From assembly GCA_965366835.1 (NCBI GenBank), contig CBDUGF010000008.1:1-56854 (forward strand): DNA of 56,854 nucleotides, written 5' to 3'. Each line of letters starts with the position of its first letter. Positions within the stretch are counted from its first letter, which is position 1. The position numbers were made by a program, and so were the translations under genes. The notes under the pieces were generated by a model. The model was not told the DNA's origin and did not search any database. It was given only the letters and a program-made list of their open reading frames with translations. Positions 8,847-17,361 of this stretch are shown piece by piece. The stretch is from JAKGBX01 sp965366835 (GTDB lineage Bacteria > Pseudomonadota > Alphaproteobacteria > Rhodobacterales > Rhodobacteraceae).

Positions 8847-9244
8847 GGCGCGGTTCCTGAAAAGCGATGGGCCTGGCGGCGGTTCGGGTTGGGCCTCGGA
8901 CTTTGGAAGCGTGAAACGCTGCACTGGGGTCAAGGGCAAAGCGCGTTTCACGACAATCCGGGCCTCTGGCTTTCCCGAAGCGCTCTATATAGGCGATTCT
9001 GGGAGATTTGCAAAAAATCCCTGCGCCGTTGCTTGCGGCGGAGGCGGACCGCATGGGTGAGCCTGTCTGACCTTTCACCGGTGGTTGGCGTTTCGATCCG
9101 GCAACCTGCCGGGCCGATGAGGATTTGCAGGATTTAGGACTAGTTTAGGAAGGTTTAACACCCGCTTCAGGACGCTTTCGCGGGTCGTGTGACAGGATCA
9201 GGCAGTTGATCCAGATACACACCAGACCGAAAAGCGAGCCAGCC
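8847..9244. other. 398-base non-coding interval with rlmN promoter region
   Basis: I find no convincing gene here. On the minus strand TTGCAA (9013-9008) and TATATA (8991-8986), 16 bases apart, could be a sigma-70-like promoter for rlmN. The predicted leader then contains an inverted repeat, CGTGAAACGC (8910-8919) and GCGTTTCACG (8943-8952). A weaker repeat GGATCA/TGATCC (9195-9212) lies before the small plus-strand gene at 9245. Confidence 0.4.
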
Positions 9245-9427
9245 ATGACCTTCCTTCCGATCGAAAAATCCCGCGTTTCCAGCCGCCCGATTGCAGAGCT
9301 CGGCATCGTCCTGCTTTCGCGCGTCAGGCAGGCATTCGCAAGCGCCGCGAAAGAACCGCAGCATGTTCGCGATGCGGAACTGCGCCGCGAGGCCGCCCGG
9401 CGCGCCGTCGACAATCTGATGCGTTAA
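9245..9427 (+). CDS. Small hypothetical protein (60 aa)
   Basis: A 60-residue, arginine-rich, probably helical protein (MTFLPIEKSRVSSRPIAELG at the N-terminus, ending RREAARRAVDNLMR). It has no signal peptide or membrane segment and I do not recognise the family. The size and the basic helical C-terminus recall small alphaproteobacterial proteins such as DUF1127 members, but the DUF1127 core is not visible. The ATG at 9245 has only a weak ribosome-binding site. It stands alone between divergent rlmN and the convergent regulator gene. Confidence 0.5.
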   Translation: MTFLPIEKSRVSSRPIAELGIVLLSRVRQAFASAAKEPQHVRDAELRREAARRAVDNLMR

Positions 9428-9492
9428 AGCCTTTTGCGGTTGTCCTGAATCAGGAAAATTGGAAAGAGACAGGCATCTTGTCGAGCCTGTGG

Positions 9493-9535
9493 GCGTTTTC
9501 CCTCCGATCCGTAGCTCGGATCAAATGCAAAACGC
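9493..9535 (-). repeat. Nested palindrome, MITE-like copy 3 (short)
   Basis: The outer arms GCGTTTT (9493-9499) and AAAACGC (9529-9535) enclose an inner perfect hairpin GATCCG/CGGATC (9506-9522). It starts one base after the stop codon of the minus-strand regulator. The ends resemble those of the elements at 6971 and 36936. Confidence 0.5.
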
Positions 9536-9536
9536 T

Positions 9537-11048
9537 TCAGGGCGGAAAGCCATGGGCTTCGAGCGCGCCGATGATCGACTCGCGATAGTAGGCGTTGACC
9601 TGCGGGCGGGTCCGTTGAAAGGTCGCGACCGACATGTCGGGCACCTTGGCGCGGAACCACGCCGCAACCCGTGCGGCGTCTTCATGCCGCCCCAAACGCC
9701 AGTAACACCCCATGAGCCCGAGCTGGGTTGAGGCGAACTCGGGGTATTCCGTCATCGCCTGTTCATAGAAACGCGCGGCGTTTTCCGGCTCGCCTTTCTG
9801 CAACAGGGCATTGCCGATCCCGCATGTCGCGACGCCGATATTTGGATGCAGCGGGCTGATCCGTTTGACCCTTTGCAGATGCTGAATCCCGGCATCGTTT
9901 TCGTCGAGGTAATTGTAAACCCAGCCCAGGAGCATCGTGACCGTGGCCGAGTTGGGGTTCAGCGCGTTGGCGCGTTTCAGCGCCGTCAACCCCTCCTGCT
10001 GGGCTTGCCCGAGATACGCCAGATAATGCCCGGCATAGGCCAGCGCCAGGGGATCATCGGGGTTCGCATCGAGCACTTCGCGGGCCATGGGCAAGGCAGC
10101 GCGCGCTTTCTCGAACGACCACCAGCGTGTCGCGAATGCCCCGGTATGGGCGAAACATATCAAAGCCTTGGCATGAATGTAGGATGGATCCAGCTCGATC
10201 GCCTGTCTGAGAAGCGCCACGCCATCCTCGAGATTGGCCAGGGTGTTCTGGCGATAGATCAACGGGGCCGCGCGCAGGCAGAGATCGTAGGCGGCAAGGC
10301 TGTTTGTCGGTTTGGCCTGCGCCCGCGCCGCCTCTGTCCAGATCAGTTTCGGCTCCAGCGCCCCCGCGACATGCTCTGCAACCCGGTCCTGCAAATCGAA
10401 AATCTCGGTCGCGAGCCCGTCGAACCGGTCTTGCCAGATCATGTGACCCGACTCCGCTTCGACCAGTTGGGTGAATATGCGCATTCTATCGCCCGCCTGC
10501 TGGATCGAGCCTTCCAGCACATAGCGCACCCCCAGTTCCTGCCCGACGTCCGCCAGATCGACGGCGCGGCCCTTGTAGGTAGTGCTGGATGTGCTGGAGA
10601 TCACGAAGAGGGACGACACCCGCGACAGCGCCGCGATGATCTCGTTGACGATACCATCGACCAGATAGGCCCGATCGGCCGATCCCGTGAGATTGGAAAA
10701 GGGCAGCACCGCGAGCGACGGGATGTCGGGGATCGGCAGCGGCGGGTTTTGTGAGGCGGAGCCTGCGGGGGAGGTGTCGCCTGTTTGAATGAACCTGTAG
10801 CCGATGCCGGGCACGGTTTTGATCGAATTTCGGCCCAGAGCCTTTCGCAGGCTCGAAACCTGGACCGTGAGATTGCTCTCTTCGACCATCAAACCGGCCC
10901 AGACCTCGTTGAGCAGCTCTTCTTTCGAGACGATGCGGTCCGCGTGGTCGTAGAGGAACGACAGAACATCGAACGCCCTGGCTCCGATCGTGAGTTCGGT
11001 GCCGTTCAGCAGGACAACACGTTGATCTGATCGTATTTCGATTTCCAT
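9537..11048 (-). CDS. Winged-helix regulator with TolB-like and TPR domains
   Basis: A 503-residue cytoplasmic protein. Residues 1-90 form an OmpR/PhoB-type winged-helix domain (VVLLNGTELTIGARAFDVLS, then a recognition helix in ESNLTVQVSSLRKALG, then GYRFI). Residues ~111-245 resemble the TolB-like domain often found with CadC-type and adenylate-cyclase-type regulators (SLAVLPFSNLTGSADRAYLVDG; ELGVRYVLEGSIQQAGDRMR). The rest is a run of TPR-like helices to ~490. No receiver domain or membrane segment is present. Such proteins are transcription factors with an unknown input. The gene is monocistronic with no obvious adjacent target. Confidence 0.85.
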   Translation of the reverse strand: MEIEIRSDQRVVLLNGTELTIGARAFDVLSFLYDHADRIVSKEELLNEVWAGLMVEESNLTVQVSSLRKALGRNSIKTVPGIGYRFIQTGDTSPAGSASQNPPLPIPDIPSLAVLPFSNLTGSADRAYLVDGIVNEIIAALSRVSSLFVISSTSSTTYKGRAVDLADVGQELGVRYVLEGSIQQAGDRMRIFTQLVEAESGHMIWQDRFDGLATEIFDLQDRVAEHVAGALEPKLIWTEAARAQAKPTNSLAAYDLCLRAAPLIYRQNTLANLEDGVALLRQAIELDPSYIHAKALICFAHTGAFATRWWSFEKARAALPMAREVLDANPDDPLALAYAGHYLAYLGQAQQEGLTALKRANALNPNSATVTMLLGWVYNYLDENDAGIQHLQRVKRISPLHPNIGVATCGIGNALLQKGEPENAARFYEQAMTEYPEFASTQLGLMGCYWRLGRHEDAARVAAWFRAKVPDMSVATFQRTRPQVNAYYRESIIGALEAHGFPP

Positions 11049-11353
11049 GATCGGCTTGCACCTGGCCCGAGGCAGCTTGAAACCCGGTGCTTCAGCTTGC
11101 CCGGGAAAAGCTAACCCAAATTCACTTCTGCAAAAAGGTAATTGCTCGCGGCCAAGATGATAGCGGCCGGAAATCCATGCCGCCTCCTGCGGCGCCGCAG
11201 GTTACCCGGTTTGAGTTTTCCGTATCCGTTGCCAACGGTAGTATTCGCTGGCATCGAGGCGATCGCCGGAACCGGCGATCCGAGGATCGCGCGCGCAAGA
11301 AAACCCCGGCGCCGAGGCGGCGGGCAGAGACTCGTCGATCCAGGAAAATGCGC
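11049..11353. other. 305-base interval with three perfect palindromes
   Basis: No convincing gene. The interval contains three perfect inverted repeats within 95 bases: CCTGCGGC/GCCGCAGG (11186-11201), CCGTTG/CAACGG (11226-11238) and GATCGCCGG/CCGGCGATC (11261-11280). They lie downstream of the IalB-family gene and upstream of the winged-helix regulator gene on the minus strand. Confidence 0.45.
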
Positions 11354-11881
11354 CTACTTGCAGCGCTTCTCCGCATCCTCGACAGCGGCGGTGAAGCCCG
11401 AAAGCGAGAAGGTGTCCTTGGTGACGGTGCCGCGCCCGGAACGCCCGGTCAGCACCGCCTCGGCGCCGCGCTTCATCGCGGTGAGGATCTTGACATCGTC
11501 CGAGGGCGAGGCCGGCCAGGCCCATTCTCCCTCGGTAAAGAGCTCGAAGCTGCTGCCATCGACCGTGATGTTCACGGTCGAACCCGGAGCGAAGGGATAG
11601 CCGCCGGTAAAGGTGATCTGTCCGGCGACACCGGCTTCGGGGCGGAAAAACGCCATCAGCAGGATGTCGGAGCGTTTCACCGCAACGACACGACCGCCCT
11701 TGGTGTTGACGGTTTCCTTGGGCGAGGACACCGCCCAGCATTCGCGCGGGCTCTTGTCCTCGAACACCGACCAGTCGGTCTTGGCGGCGACCTGGTTGGT
11801 GCTTGTTTCCTGTGCCGACACGGGGGCTCCGGCCAGACCCAGAACAAGCCCGGCCACAAAAAGCGCACGACGTGATACCAT
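11354..11881 (-). CDS. Invasion-associated locus B (IalB) family secreted protein
   Basis: A 175-residue protein with a clear Sec signal peptide (MVSRRALFVAGLVLGLAGAPVSAQ) followed by the IalB-type fold. Visible features are the tryptophan/cysteine-containing start of the domain (DWSVFEDKSPRECWAVSSPK) and a C-terminal cysteine (EKRCK) that could pair with it. The family was named in Bartonella but is widespread in free-living Alphaproteobacteria, where its role in the periplasm or envelope is unclear. The ATG at 11881 places the basic residues at the start of the signal peptide. Confidence 0.85.
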   Translation of the reverse strand: MVSRRALFVAGLVLGLAGAPVSAQETSTNQVAAKTDWSVFEDKSPRECWAVSSPKETVNTKGGRVVAVKRSDILLMAFFRPEAGVAGQITFTGGYPFAPGSTVNITVDGSSFELFTEGEWAWPASPSDDVKILTAMKRGAEAVLTGRSGRGTVTKDTFSLSGFTAAVEDAEKRCK

Positions 11882-12059
11882 TCTACAGCCTCCAGCTGTC
11901 ATCTTGCCTCAATCCACGACCCGGCTGCGCGGGCCTTTGCCGCCAATCTGCGAGGGCGGGATCGAAATTCCTTTCGACATTGCAACAATAGCCCGATTTC
12001 CGCTACTGGCGAAAGAGCAATTGGCGGATTTTCGCGGAAACTTGAAGGGGAGAGAGACA

Positions 12060-13052
12060 GTGGCAGGACCGGTCGAGATGGCGCAGGTGTGGCGCGGGAA
12101 TATTCTGGAATGCCGGCACATGGGCCATGCGGTGGTCTGCGATGTCTCCGGCGCCGTTGTGAAGGCCTGGGGCGACCCCGCTCTGGTGGTGCTGCCGCGG
12201 TCGTCCTCGAAGATGATTCAGGCCTTGCCGCTGGTGGAAAGCGGGGCGGCCGACGCGGCCGGGCTTGGCACCGAGCAGCTGGCGCTGGCCTGTGCGTCGC
12301 ATGGCGGGGCGGCGATCCATGTGAGCCGGGTGCAGGCCTGGCTGGCAGCGCGCGGGCTGGGCGATGACGATCTGCGCTGCGGCGGCCACATTCCGTATGA
12401 TCCGGGCGCGGCGAAATGCGTGATCTGCGGCACCGGCAAGCCCGATCAGGTACACAACAACTGCTCGGGGAAACATGCCGGATTCCTGACCCTGGCGCAG
12501 CATCTGGGCGCCGGGCCGGAATACCTGGAACTGGATCATCCGGTGCAGAAGGCGGTGCTGGAGGCGTTCGAGGATGTCACCGGCGAAACCAGTGCCGGCC
12601 ACGGCATCGACGGCTGTTCTGCGCCGAATTTCGCCTGCACGCTCACCGGTATGGCCCGGGCGATGGCCTGGTTTGCGGGCGCCGGGGAGAGCACGGCGCG
12701 CCAGCGCGCGGCGCTGCGGCTGCGCAAGGCGATGGTGGCGCATCCCGAGCTGGTCGCCGGCGAGGGCCGGGCCAGCACCGAACTGATGCGCGCGATGGGC
12801 GGACACGTTGCGCTCAAGTCCGGGGCCGAGGCGTTCTTCATCGCGATCCTGCCGGAGCAGGGCCTGGGCATTGCGCTGAAGGTGGTCGACGGCCAGACCC
12901 GCGCCGCCGAAAGCGCGATCGCGTCGATCCTGATCGAGCTTGGCGCGCTTGACCCGGCCGATCCCGTGGCGCGGAAGTTTCACAACCCCCCGATCATCAA
13001 TTGCCGCGGGATCGCTGCGGCAGAACTGCGCCCCGGAGCGGCCTTCGCCTGA
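12060..13052 (+). CDS. Asparaginase-II family protein (PF06089 type)
   Basis: A 330-residue protein of the Rhizobium-type asparaginase II family, which hydrolyses L-asparagine to aspartate and ammonia and is unrelated to the E. coli type II enzyme. Family landmarks are FPRSSSKMIQALPLVESGAA-like and LALACASHGG segments near the start, NNCSGKHAGFL in the middle and GIDGCSAPNFA later. The GTG at 12060 is chosen because GGGGAG sits seven bases upstream; the ATG at 12078 is the alternative. No signal peptide is seen, so it is probably cytoplasmic. It is monocistronic and convergent with holA. Confidence 0.87.
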   Translation: MAGPVEMAQVWRGNILECRHMGHAVVCDVSGAVVKAWGDPALVVLPRSSSKMIQALPLVESGAADAAGLGTEQLALACASHGGAAIHVSRVQAWLAARGLGDDDLRCGGHIPYDPGAAKCVICGTGKPDQVHNNCSGKHAGFLTLAQHLGAGPEYLELDHPVQKAVLEAFEDVTGETSAGHGIDGCSAPNFACTLTGMARAMAWFAGAGESTARQRAALRLRKAMVAHPELVAGEGRASTELMRAMGGHVALKSGAEAFFIAILPEQGLGIALKVVDGQTRAAESAIASILIELGALDPADPVARKFHNPPIINCRGIAAAELRPGAAFA

Positions 13053-13124
13053 GGCCGGCGGGCTTGCACCGCGAAATTACGCGTGCCGCGGTGCTTGCTG
13101 GCGCGGGCTTGCCGGTCGGAAAAC

Positions 13125-14150
13125 CTATGTCTTGCCCAGCATCGCGAGCCGGATCAGGCTGCGCTCGACCAGCGCCATCGCCGGGGCGCGCTGGCCCGCG
13201 CTGCGCAGCTGCAGATCGGTATCGGTCAGCACGCCCAGTGCGGTTTCGAGCTTGCGTGCGCCCCAACCCTGGGCCTGACGCAGCATCCGGTCGCGGCGCG
13301 GGCCGAAGATCGGCGGGCGCATCCGCGCGATGCCCTGCGCCGCGCCGCCGGGATCGCTGGCCACGGTATAGAGCGCCCGGAAATGCCGCATCGCCCCGAT
13401 GCACAGCCCCACCGGCTGCACGCCTTGCGCCTCGAGCTTGCGCATCACCGGGCCGATCTCGCCCGGCTTGCCCTCGGCCACGATGTTGAGCACATCATCC
13501 AGCGCCGCCTCGGTCGATGTCGGTGCCACGGCCGCGACATCCGCCAAGACAACCGGGCTGTCGTCGCCGAGCTTGTAGAGCCCGAGCTTTTCGATCACCT
13601 GTCGCAGATCTCCCGGCCCCAGCACACGGCTCAACACCACCAGATCGGTCATTGCGTCTTCGGCCAGGTTGCCCAGCCCCGCCTTGTTCAGATCGGCCTC
13701 GATCTCGGCGCGGCTCGGCGGGTCGTCGTAGAGCCCCACGGCATAAGCATTCCGGTGCGTCTCGAACAGCTTGCGCAGCTTCGAACTGGTCTTGAGCGCC
13801 CCGGCGGTGAGGATGACCTGGGCATCGCCCTCGGCCCAGTCCTCCAGCGCCGCGGTCACGATCGGCGCCACGGTATCGTTGGCCTCTTCGACAAAGGCCA
13901 CCCGCGGCCCGGGGAAGAAGCTCTGCGCCTTGATCGCATCAAGCAGCATCGCCGGATCCTTGCGCAGTTCGGCGCCGGTCATCCGCGCCAGCCGCATTTC
14001 CTCGTCGCCCTTGGCGCCGATCAGCGCCGCGATCACCTGCTGACGCTTGAGCGCCACGCGCATCGCGTCGCCGCCATAGATCAACAGCCCGGTGCGCGCC
14101 GGATCGGGCCGCGCGAAATAGCCCGCCGCATCGCGCGGCGAAAGCTTCAT
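13125..14150 (-). CDS. holA: DNA polymerase III subunit delta
   Basis: A 341-residue clamp-loader delta subunit that opens the beta clamp during replication. The sequence matches alphaproteobacterial HolA: MKLSPRDAAGYFARPDPART at the start, LLIYGGDAMRVALKRQQ, and a C-terminal collar-like helical region (ERSLIRLAMLGKT). Its ATG overlaps the lptE stop by four bases (14147-14150), so translation is coupled in a leuS-lptE-holA operon. Confidence 0.93.
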   Translation of the reverse strand: MKLSPRDAAGYFARPDPARTGLLIYGGDAMRVALKRQQVIAALIGAKGDEEMRLARMTGAELRKDPAMLLDAIKAQSFFPGPRVAFVEEANDTVAPIVTAALEDWAEGDAQVILTAGALKTSSKLRKLFETHRNAYAVGLYDDPPSRAEIEADLNKAGLGNLAEDAMTDLVVLSRVLGPGDLRQVIEKLGLYKLGDDSPVVLADVAAVAPTSTEAALDDVLNIVAEGKPGEIGPVMRKLEAQGVQPVGLCIGAMRHFRALYTVASDPGGAAQGIARMRPPIFGPRRDRMLRQAQGWGARKLETALGVLTDTDLQLRSAGQRAPAMALVERSLIRLAMLGKT

Positions 14151-14647
14151 GGCGCCAACTCCCCCGCCTTTGCGATCAGGCGCGTGGTGATCTGATCGGC
14201 CAGGATCGTCATCAACCGTTCGCGCGCATCGCGCTGTGCGGCCTGGGTCGCCACGGTCGAGCCGGTGGCGGAATAGCCGGTGAAACTGTCGACATTGCCG
14301 CTCATTAGCACCTTGCCATCACCCAGATCGCGCAGCGCATAGGTCGCCCTGCCGATCACGTTGAAGCGGGTGGTGATGTTGGTGGCGTCGATCGCCATGC
14401 GCTCCTGTTTCACTTCCAGCGCCAGCGACAGGCCGTATTGCGGCGCCGCCGCCCGGCCCAGCCGGTGTTCCAGCTGCTGCACCAGCAGATAGCTGTTGCG
14501 GTCGACCGGTTCGTCGATCTCGATCGTGCCTTGCAGCTGCTGGGCGCCGCCATCCGGCCCATAGGCCGGGGCAAAGCCGCAGGCCGACAGCAACAGCGCC
14601 GGCGCCAGCAGGGTTTTCAGAAATCCACGTCTGTCACAGCACCACAT
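14147..14647 (-). CDS. lptE: LPS-assembly lipoprotein LptE
   Basis: A 166-residue outer-membrane lipoprotein that plugs the LptD barrel and helps deliver lipopolysaccharide to the surface. A signal sequence ends in the lipobox LLLSAC with lipidation at C23; CGFAPAYG follows, typical of the alphaproteobacterial family. The start overlaps the end of leuS by 14 bases and the end overlaps holA by four, so it lies inside a tightly coupled operon. Confidence 0.9.
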   Translation of the reverse strand: MWCCDRRGFLKTLLAPALLLSACGFAPAYGPDGGAQQLQGTIEIDEPVDRNSYLLVQQLEHRLGRAAAPQYGLSLALEVKQERMAIDATNITTRFNVIGRATYALRDLGDGKVLMSGNVDSFTGYSATGSTVATQAAQRDARERLMTILADQITTRLIAKAGELAP

Positions 14648-17198
14648 TCACGATCCGCCCCGGCACCACGATCACCTTTTTCGGCGCATTGCCGTTCAGC
14701 GCCCTCTGCACAGCATCCGTCGCCATCGCCAGCTTTTCAACCTCCGCCTTGGCCATATCCCTCGGCACGCTGATTTCCGCACGGCGCTTGCCGTTGATCT
14801 GGATCGGCAGGGTCACGGTATCGTCGATCAGCATCGCCTCGTCGGGTTTCGGCCAGGGCGCGGTGGCGATCAGCCCCTCACCGCCCTGATGGGCCCAGAT
14901 ATCTTCGGCCAGATGCGGCGTCATCGGGCTCATCAGCTGGGCCAGCGTCATCACCGCCTGTCGCTGCGCCGCCTTTCCGGCCTTCGATTTTGCCAGTGTG
15001 TTGGTGAAGGCGTAGAGCTTGGCGATGGCGGCGTTGAAGCCGAAGCTTTCGACGCCCATGGTCACGTCGTGGATGGTCTTGTGCATCTCGCGTTGCAGCT
15101 CTTCATCGCCCTCGCCGGTCGCGCCGTCGGCCATGGCACCTATCCGGTCACAGAGCGACCAGACCCGCGCCAGATGCTTGTGTGCCGCCTCGGCGCCGCT
15201 GGCGGTCCATTCCACATCGCGCTCCGGCGGGCTGTCGGACAACACGAACCAGCGCGCCGTGTCGGCGCCGAACTGCTCGATGATGTTCACCGGATCGACC
15301 ACGTTGTTCTTGGATTTCGACATCTTGGCCGAGGGGATGATCTCGACCTCGGTGCCGTCTTTCAGAAAGCCCTTGCCGTCGCGCAGGTCGACCTCTTCGG
15401 GATAATGATAGACCGGCCGGCCATCCGCGTCCCTGGTCCTGTAAATCGCGTGCGTCACCATCCCTTGAGTGAACAGCGCATCGAACGGCTCGATGGCTTT
15501 TTCCGGCAGGTGACCGCAGATATGCATCGCCCGGGCGAAGAAGCGCGAGTACAAGAGGTGCAGGATCGCGTGTTCGATGCCGCCGATATACTGGTCGACA
15601 TTCATCCAGTAGGACGCCGCGTCCATATCCGTCGGCGTCTTGGCCCGCGGCGCCGTGAAGCGCGCGAAATACCAGCTCGAATCGACAAACGTGTCCATCG
15701 TGTCGGTCTCGCGCTGCGCCGCCCCGCCGCATTTCGGGCAGGGCGTGTCGCGCCAGGTCGGGTGACGGTCGAGCGGGTTGCCGGGGATGGAAAAATCAAT
15801 CGGCGTGCCATCCTCGTCGTAAGGCAGCTCGATCGGCAGGTTCTCTTTCTTCTCGGGCACCACGCCGCAGGTCTCGCAATGCACCACCGGAATCGGCGCG
15901 CCCCAATAGCGCTGACGGCTCAGCCCCCAGTCGCGCAGGCGGTATTTGGTCACGCCGGTGCCCCAGCCCGCCGTTTCGGCAAACGCGATGGTGGCGTCGA
16001 TGGCCTCCTGCCCACTCGCCTCGTCGAGCCCGGCGAAATGGTTCAGCCATTTCACCACCTCGGTTTTCGGCGGCACGAAAGCCTCGTCAGCCACCGGCTT
16101 CGGATCATCCAGCGCCACAAACGTGTCGATCACCGGCAGGTCATACTTGCGGCAGAAATCCAGGTCGCGCTGATCATGCGCCGGGCAGGCGAAAATCGCG
16201 CCGGTGCCATAGTCCATCAGGATGAAATTGGCGATCCAGACCGGCAGTTCCCAATTGGGATCAAGCGGATGTTTCACCCTGATCCCGGTATCATAGCCCA
16301 GCTTCGGCGCGGTCTCGATGGCTTCTTCCGTGGTGCCGCCCTTGCGCGCCTCGGTGACAAAGGCTTTCACCTCGGCGCTCTCGGCCTCCAGCGCGCGGGC
16401 AACCGGATGATCCGGCGAAATGCCGACGAAGCTCGCCCCCATCAGCGTGTCGGGCCGAGTGGTATAGACCTCGATCGGCGCGCCGCCATCGACCCGCTCG
16501 AACGAAAACTGCAAGCCGCGCGATTTGCCGATCCAGTTCTCCTGCATCAGCCGCACCTTGGCGGGCCAGTTCTCCAGCGTATCCAGCGCCTCCAGCAGTT
16601 CCTCGCTGAAATCGCTGATCTTGCCGAACCACTGGGTCAACTCGCGCCGTTCGACCTCGGCGCCCGAGCGCCAGCCCTTGCCGTCGATCACCTGCTCGTT
16701 GGCCAGCACGGTCCGGTCGACCGGATCCCAGTTGACCACCGCGTTCTTGCGATAGACCAGCCCCTTGGCCATGAAATCCAGAAACAAGGCCTGCTGCTGG
16801 CCGTAATATTCCGGATCGCAGGTGGCAAACATCCGGCTCCAGTCGAGCCCGAAGCCGAGCGGCTTCATCTGCTCGACCATCGTGTCGATGTTGGAATAGG
16901 TCCAGTCCTTGGGATGGCCGCCGCTGGCCATCGCCGCGTTTTCCGCCGGCATGCCGAAGGCGTCGAACCCCATCGGGTGCAGCACGTTGAAGCCGTTGGC
17001 CAGCTTGTAGCGCGCGATCACGTCGCCCATCGTATAGTTGCGCACATGGCCGATATGGATGCGGCCCGACGGATAGGGGAACATCTCGAGCACATAGTAT
17101 TTCGGCTTGTCGCCCTCGCGGCTCGCGCGGAAAATCCCGGCCTTGTCCCAGGCCTCCTGCCATCTGGCTTCGATCTCGGCGGGCGAATAACGGTTCAT
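14634..17198 (-). CDS. leuS: Leucyl-tRNA synthetase
   Basis: An 854-residue class Ia synthetase that charges tRNA-Leu. The HIGH signature is at 48-51 (PYPSGRIHIGHVRNYT) and KMSKS is in SAKMSKSKNNVVDP near residue 620. The editing domain lies between them, with the conserved GTGAIFACPAHDQRDLDF. Length is normal for bacteria. It starts the leuS-lptE-holA operon. A glycosyltransferase gene on the opposite strand begins 163 bases upstream. Confidence 0.97.
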   Translation of the reverse strand: MNRYSPAEIEARWQEAWDKAGIFRASREGDKPKYYVLEMFPYPSGRIHIGHVRNYTMGDVIARYKLANGFNVLHPMGFDAFGMPAENAAMASGGHPKDWTYSNIDTMVEQMKPLGFGLDWSRMFATCDPEYYGQQQALFLDFMAKGLVYRKNAVVNWDPVDRTVLANEQVIDGKGWRSGAEVERRELTQWFGKISDFSEELLEALDTLENWPAKVRLMQENWIGKSRGLQFSFERVDGGAPIEVYTTRPDTLMGASFVGISPDHPVARALEAESAEVKAFVTEARKGGTTEEAIETAPKLGYDTGIRVKHPLDPNWELPVWIANFILMDYGTGAIFACPAHDQRDLDFCRKYDLPVIDTFVALDDPKPVADEAFVPPKTEVVKWLNHFAGLDEASGQEAIDATIAFAETAGWGTGVTKYRLRDWGLSRQRYWGAPIPVVHCETCGVVPEKKENLPIELPYDEDGTPIDFSIPGNPLDRHPTWRDTPCPKCGGAAQRETDTMDTFVDSSWYFARFTAPRAKTPTDMDAASYWMNVDQYIGGIEHAILHLLYSRFFARAMHICGHLPEKAIEPFDALFTQGMVTHAIYRTRDADGRPVYHYPEEVDLRDGKGFLKDGTEVEIIPSAKMSKSKNNVVDPVNIIEQFGADTARWFVLSDSPPERDVEWTASGAEAAHKHLARVWSLCDRIGAMADGATGEGDEELQREMHKTIHDVTMGVESFGFNAAIAKLYAFTNTLAKSKAGKAAQRQAVMTLAQLMSPMTPHLAEDIWAHQGGEGLIATAPWPKPDEAMLIDDTVTLPIQINGKRRAEISVPRDMAKAEVEKLAMATDAVQRALNGNAPKKVIVVPGRIVNVVL

Positions 17199-17361
17199 GT
17201 CTGACGGCTCTTGTTTGAAATTTCCGTTGCATCGGGTGATAGGGCGCTCACGCGCGATGGTCCAGTGTGCTTTGCAGCGCCACCGCCACTGTGCAAGCCG
17301 AATTATCGCGCTATAACAGGTGCAAAGACGTTTTCAGAGGCGATTTCAGGCGCGTAACACC

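Noticed and set aside
8085..9137. Plus-strand frame opposite rlmN extending into the upstream gap
   Set aside because: Most of it is antisense to rlmN; the part in the gap has no start signal or recognisable content.
9440..9462. TCCTGA/TCAGGA palindrome after the 60-residue gene as a terminator
   Set aside because: The loop would be a single base and there is no T-run.
11142..11600. Plus-strand frame across the palindromic gap into the IalB-family gene
   Set aside because: It overlaps a signal-peptide-bearing gene on the other strand and its sequence looks random.
14889..17204. Long plus-strand open frame opposite leuS
   Set aside because: leuS is unambiguous; the opposite frame has no recognisable motif and shadow-type composition.
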